Shown: piece after piece, positions 58,441-64,000 of the stretch
How positions within the stretch are numbered: the stretch's first letter is position 1
Layout: each line of letters starts with the position of its first letter
Notes under the pieces: generated by a model
What the model was told of the DNA's origin: nothing
The model's input: the letters and a program-made list of their open reading frames with translations, nothing else
Database searches by the model: none
Translations under genes and position numbers: made by a program
Source of the DNA: Dastarcus helophoroides
Taxonomy: Eukaryota > Arthropoda > Insecta > Coleoptera > Bothrideridae
Assembly: GCA_028583605.1 (NCBI GenBank)
Contig: CM053329.1
Location: 18,825,955 to 18,889,954, forward strand
Length of the DNA: 64,000 nucleotides
Reading direction: 5' to 3'

Positions 58441-61400
58441 TCATCTTCAGAGAGATATTCTTAGAGTGTTTTACTAACTATTTAATGCAGGACATTCTAA
58501 CTTGAAGTTTACTCTGCTCTTGTATTTTTTCTGTAATTTTTTTTTTAAATAGCTATCGTCACTCGACCCCAATCTATCGTGTGTCGTTTTTTAAAGTGAA
58601 AACTTTTTTTCGAAAGATAAATTCCTAAAAAATCAAAATTTGAAGAAAATATTTCAATTTAAATTATTCCATTATTTTGTAGAATACTAACTTTAAAGTC
58701 GAAATTTAGGAAAACTCGAAAATTTAGAAAAAAAATGACTTGACTTCTTAGTGTTGAAATTTAGAAAGTTTTTCTAGAAAATATATATTTTTCTCGGAAT
58801 TGCCAGACACCTTTTTTTATGTAAATCTTTTATTTTTTCATAGAATTCCGACTTTAAAATCAAAATTTAGAAAAAAATTCGAAAACTTCGAAAAAAAGCG
58901 ACTTGAATTACTAGCCTTGAAATTAAGAGATAAAAATTCTCTGGCAAATAATATATTTCTTATTCGAAATTCTCAGACACATATTTTTATCTTAGTAAAC
59001 CTTTTCTTTTTCCATAGAATGCTGACTTTAAGGTAGAAATTTAGGAAAAAATTCGAAAACTTTGCAAGAAAATAACTTGAAACTTCGAAATAAAATATTT
59101 TATAGGAAATACATACTTGTTTCGAAATTCTCAGACACATATTTTTATGTAAGTAAATCTTTTCTTCTTTCAAAGAAGGCTGACTTTAAAGTAGAAATTT
59201 AGGAAATAATCCGAAAATTTTGCAAAAAAATGACTTGAAATTTCGAGACAAAATGTTTTCTGGGAAATATATATTCTTTTGGAAATTTTTGGACATATTT
59301 TTGTCTAAATCTTTTTTCCCCGCAGAATGCTGCTCTAACGAAAGGCGAAATAAAGAACAAAAATTAAAATACCAAAATTTTTCGGTTAACAAAATGTAAT
59401 CAAGTTGAAGGTAAAGGAGATGAGGTGTAAACAGTTCTTTTACAGCCATCAGGCGACTTCCACAAACGAAAACGTAAAGGAGGCGACCCCCTTTATTGAG
59501 AAGGTATTACCGCACACCAAGGGCTGTACTCTCCCGCATGAAAGTGGAACCTAGCACATTAACTAATGAGGAAGAAAGTCGACCGCCCACACTCCCGTCT
59601 TGATCACCATCATTCGAACACCTCCACCAACCAAGCTATCATCTTCAGAGAGATATTCTTAGAGTGTTTTACTAACTATTTAATCAGGATATTCTAACCT
59701 GAAGTTCACTCTGCTCTTGTATTTTTTCTGTAATTTTTTATTTAAAAATTAGCTGACGTCACTCGACCTCAATTTATCGTGTATCGTTTTTTAAAGCGAA
59801 AACTTTTTTTCGAAAGATAAATTCCTAAAAAATCAAAATTTGGAGAAAAGGTTTCAATTTAAATTATTCCATTATTTCGTAGAATACCGACTTTAAAGTC
59901 GAAATTTAGGAAAACTCGAAAATTTAGAAAAAAAATGACTTAGCTTCTTAGTGTTGAAATTTAGAAAGTTTTTCTAGGAAATATATATTTTTCTCGTAAT
60001 TGTCAGACACCTATTTTTATGTAAATTTTTTATTTTTTCATAGAATTTCGACTTTAAAGTCGAAATTTAGGAAAAAACTAGAAAACTTCGAAAAAGACTG
60101 GCTTGAATTACTAGCGTTGAAATTCAGAGATAAAAATTATCTGGCAAATAATATATTTCTTATTCGAAATTCTCAGACACATATTTTTATCTTAGTAAAC
60201 CTTTTCTTTTTTTCATAGAATGCTGACTTTAAGGTACAAATTTAGGAAAAAGTTCGAAAACTTTGCAAAAGAATAACTTGAAAATTCGAGACAAAATATT
60301 TTCTGGGAAATACATATATTTTTAGAAATTCTCAGACATATATTTTTATCTAAGTAAATCTTTTCTTTTTTCATAGAAGGTTGACTTTAAAGTAAAAATG
60401 TAGGAATAAATTTGAAAACTTTGCAAAAAAATGACTTGAAATTTCGAGACAAAATGTTTTCTGGAGAATATATAATTTTTTTAAAATTTTTGGACATATT
60501 TTTGTCTAAATCTTTTTTCCCTTCAGCATGCTGACTTCAACGAAACACGAAGTAAAGAACAAAAATTCAAATACCAAAATTTTTCAGTTACCAAAATCTA
60601 ATCAAGTTGAAGGTGAAGCGATGGTAGTAAAGGAGATGAGGTGTAAACAGTTCTTTTACAGCCATCAGGCAGCAAACTTCCACAAACGAAAACGTAAAGT
60701 TGCCTGCCCCCTTTATTAAGAAGGTATTACCCCACACCAAGGGCTGTACTCTCCCGCATGAAAGCGGTACCTGATACATTAACTAATGAGGAAAAAAGTC
60801 GACCGCCCACACTCCCGTTTCGGTCATTATTATCCGAACACCTCCACCAGCTAAGCTATCATCTTCGATGAGATATTCTTAAGAGTGTTTTATTAACTAT
60901 TTATTTAATGCAGGATTTTCTAACTTGAAGTTCACTCTGCTCTTGTATTTTTTCTGTAATTTTTTATTTAAAAATTAGCTGACGTCACTTGACCACATTC
61001 TTTATCGTGTATCGATTTTTAAAGTGAAAACTTTTTTTCGAAAGATAAATTCCTAAAAAATCAAAATTTTGAGAAAATATTTCAATTTAAATTATTCCAT
61101 TTTTTCTTAGAATACGACTTTAAAGTCGAAAATGACTGCTTCTTAGTGTTGAAATTTTCTCGGAATTGTCAGTTATGTAAATCTTTTATTTTTTCATAGG
61201 ATTCCGACTTTAAAGTCAAAATTTAGGAAAAAACTAGAAAACTTCGAAAAAGACTGACTTGAAACTCCGAGATAAAAATTTTCTGGCAAATAATATATTT
61301 TTTATTCGAAATTTTCAGATACATATTTTTATCAGAGTAAACATTTTTTTTCCATACAATACTGACTTTAAGGTACAAATTTAGGAAAAAATTCGAAAAT

Positions 61401-62300
61401 TTTGCAAAAAAATAACTTTAAACTTCGAGATAAAATATTTTATAGGAAATATTTGTTTCGAAATTCTCAGACACATATTTTTATGTAAGTAAATCTTTTC
61501 TTCTTTCATAGAAGGCTGACTTTAAAGTAGAAATTTAGGAGATTATCTGAAAATTTTGCAAAAAATGACTTGAAATTTCGAGACAAAATGTTTTCTGGGA
61601 AATATATATTTTTTTCGAAATTTTTGGACATATTTTTATCTAAATCTTTTTTCCTTCAGAATGCTGACTCTAACGAAAAGCGAAAAATTCAAATACCAAA
61701 AGTTTTCGGTTAACAAAATGTAATCAAGTTGAAGGTAAAGAAGATGAGGTGTAAACAGTTCTTTTACAGCCATCAGGCGACTTCCACAAACGAAAACGTA
61801 AAGGTGCCGACCTCCTTTATTGAAAAGCTATTACCGCATACCAAGGGCTGTACTCTCCCGCATGAAAGTCCTACCTGGTACATTAACTAATAAGGAAAAA
61901 AGTCGACCGCCCACACTCCCGTCTCGATCACTATCATCCGAACACCTTCACTGGCCATGCTATCATTAACTATTTATTTAAATTTAAATTTAGGAAAAAA
62001 TTCGAAAACTTTGCAAAAAAATAACTTTAAACTTCGAGATAAAATATTTTCTGGGAAATATATAGATTTTTCGAAATTCTTAGACACATATTTTTGTCTA
62101 AGTAAATCTTTTCTTTTTCCATAGAAGGCTAACTTTAAAATAGAAATTTAGGAAAAAATCCGAAAACTTTGCAAAAAAATGATCTGAAATTTCGAGACAA
62201 AATGTTTTCTGGGAAATATATATTTTTTTCGAAATTTTCGGACACATTTTTATCTAAATCTTTTTTTTCCTCATTATGCTGACTCTAAGGTGAAAATTTA
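58441..62300. repeat. composite repeat, about 1.2-kb higher-order unit
   Basis: The 300-bp unit returns at 59386, 60588 and 61710, each time followed by about 0.8-0.9 kb of AT-rich sequence built from sub-repeats of about 160-170 bp (TCAGACACATATTTTTATC, CATAGAATGCTGACTTTAAG). Successive spacings are 1214, 1202 and 1122 bp. Each 300-bp unit except the last ends in a remnant of the fold-back hairpin (AAGCTATCATCTTC) followed by TTAGAGTGTTTTACTAACTA. Confidence 0.9.
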
Positions 62301-64000
62301 GAAAAAAAAAATAAGAAAACTTCCAAACAAGATGACTTCCTAGTCTTTAAATTCGGAGATAAAAGTTTTTCTAAGAAATAGCTTACTTTTTTTTTCAAAA
62401 GTTTTAAACACATATTTTTATTAAAATCTTTAACTTTTTTATTAGATTTTTGACCAAATATTTAAAATATAAACGAATTTTGAGAAAAGATTTAAAATTT
62501 AAAACCAATTTTCTTAAAAATTGTACCTTTTTATTAAAAAATTCGAGACAACAGTTAAATGTTCAAGTGTTTCTTGAAATTTCTAAAAATAAAAATTCTT
62601 CTTGGGTTTTTATATTTTAATTAGAACTTTGCTTTAATTTTGAAAAAATAGAGAACATTTGGGAAAAACTTCGAAATTTTGGGAAAAAATTTGAAATTTT
62701 GCTTAAAAATTTTGAGCAAAACCAAACATTTTTATAAACAAGGAAGGTCGAATTGCTACAGTCGAAAATTCCACAAAATCGGATTTTGAAAAAATAGAAA
62801 AAGCAAAATTTTGAGAAAAATTCAGACAGTGAGAGAAAACTAAAAAAAAGGACAGTCGAAATTAAGATAAATAGAAATTTCTAGAACAGGGGGCAATCGT
62901 CCCACCTTGCCCCACTATGACTTGGTTACGCCTTAATAAGTTCGAATTTTGACATAAAAGTCGACATTTTGAAAAAACAGTCATTCAAAAAACGTTAAAA
63001 TTTTCGATACGTCGAATAGTTAAAAAAGGTCGAAATTTTTAGAAAACGTGGTTTTAAAAGATGTGGCGGAATTTCAAAAAAGGGGAATCTAAAAAATCAA
63101 AATTTGGTCGAAATATCGAAAAATGCCTCATAGAGAAAATCAAATTTTTAGAGAAAAAAAAAGTTCGATTTTGAGAGAAAATTTTGACATAAGAGTCGAA
63201 ATTTTGAAAAATCAATCGTTCAAAAAACGTACGTCGAATTGTTAAAAAAGGTCGAAATTTTCAGGAAACGTAGTTTTCAAAAATGTGGCGAAATTTCAAA
63301 ATAGGTGAATTTAAAAAATTAAAATTTGGTCGAAATTTAGAAAAATGCCTCATAGAGAAAATCACATTTTTAGAGAAAAGAAAGTTCGATTTTGAGAGAA
63401 AACTTTGGTATAAAAGTCGAAATTTCGATAAAAAGACCACTTAAAACATGTCAAAACTTTCCAAATGACGAATTTTGAGAAAAAAGTTTAAATTTTTAGA
63501 AATCCCAGTTTTCAAAATTGTGGTGAATTTTCAAAAATGACGAATCTAAAAAAATTAAGCGTCGGTCAAAACTTAAAAAAATGGGTCACAAATAAAGTTA
63601 CATTTTTGGAAAAAAGTTAGGTTTTGAAATCAAGCCCAAAATTTAAAAAAAAAAGTGAAAATTGGAGCGAACTTTTGTAATTTCGAGAAAAAATTATTAA
63701 TTTTCCGAAGACAAATTTTGGACTAAAATTATAATTTTCGAAAACACAAAACGTCTTCATGACTGAATATAATTTCATCTAAGTAAGTCAGCCTACCTCA
63801 TAATGTCCCATGGCAGGAAATGGTCAACTTTCGGTATAAAGTCAAAATTTCGACGAAAAAGTCAAATTTTGAGGAACATTGCAAATTCCAAAGAAAAGGT
63901 TTTTTGCACGATTTTCGTTTATGTTTTACTTAACATTTTCACTAGGGCTAAAATATATTGAAAAATATTTTGTCAATATCTCCATCTGATTTTATATTTT
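62301..64000. repeat. degenerate AT-rich repeats
   Basis: A unit of 221-235 bp is visible from 62951, 63186 and 63407 (GACATAAAAGTCGA, TTCAAAAAACGT, GCCTCATAGAGAAAATCA). Before and after it there are only loose GTCGAAATTTTGAAAA strings. 63770-63840 is more complex, with nothing recognisable. Confidence 0.65.

Overview
The window reads as AT-rich, non-coding nuclear DNA of a eukaryote, most likely an arthropod and probably an insect. Reasons: no dense bacterial-style gene layout; no continuous open frame above about 150 codons (the longest lie inside satellite DNA); many tandem arrays with higher-order structure; short inverted-repeat transposon remnants; and dispersed fold-back hairpin modules that resemble the terminal repeats of Penelope-like elements. 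I recognise no rRNA, tRNA, CRISPR or autonomous transposon protein gene. The insect placement is inference, not a database result.

Layout. 1-6.4 kb: mostly single-copy sequence, one fold-back module (2.0-2.2 kb) and a 20-bp repeat array (2.6-3.6 kb). 6.4-13.8 kb: more fold-back modules, a 15-bp minisatellite of about 70 copies (7.75-8.79 kb), a 170-bp tandem series of near-palindromes (11.2-11.8 kb) and an 840-bp element (11.8-12.6 kb) that recurs inverted at 22.3-23.2 kb. 14.0-16.0 kb: satellite with a 229-bp dimeric repeat. 16.07-16.61 kb: a short TIR element with TA target duplication. 16.6-17.9 kb: single-copy. 18.9-20.6 kb: an 850-bp tandem duplication containing inverted monomers of the 14-16 kb satellite, ending in a GC-rich 7-bp repeat. 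22.2 kb and 38.5 kb: two 109-bp copies, in opposite orientation, of a hairpin with a hammerhead-like core. 24.1-25.5 kb: a 670-bp tandem duplication. 25.5-27.3 kb: single-copy with a hAT-like MITE. 27.3-43.4 kb: a large satellite territory (352-bp dimer, then 181-bp, 757-bp and 457-bp higher-order forms), interrupted at 32.8-34.8 kb. 43.4-46.0 kb: single-copy. 46.0-47.9 kb: a 417-bp tandem repeat saturated with the nuclear-receptor half-site TCAAGGTCA, ending in an E-box cluster. 48.0-54.1 kb: two further tandem families. 55.47-55.77 kb: the only stretch that looks exonic, a possible two-exon minus-strand gene. 57.2-62.3 kb: a composite repeat of 300-bp and 1.2-kb units. 62.3-64 kb: degenerate AT-rich repeats.

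There is no set of genes working together here. The interest lies in the repeat architecture: hairpin modules with a shared RNA-like core, palindromic tandem series, and an array that is in effect a dense platform of transcription-factor sites.
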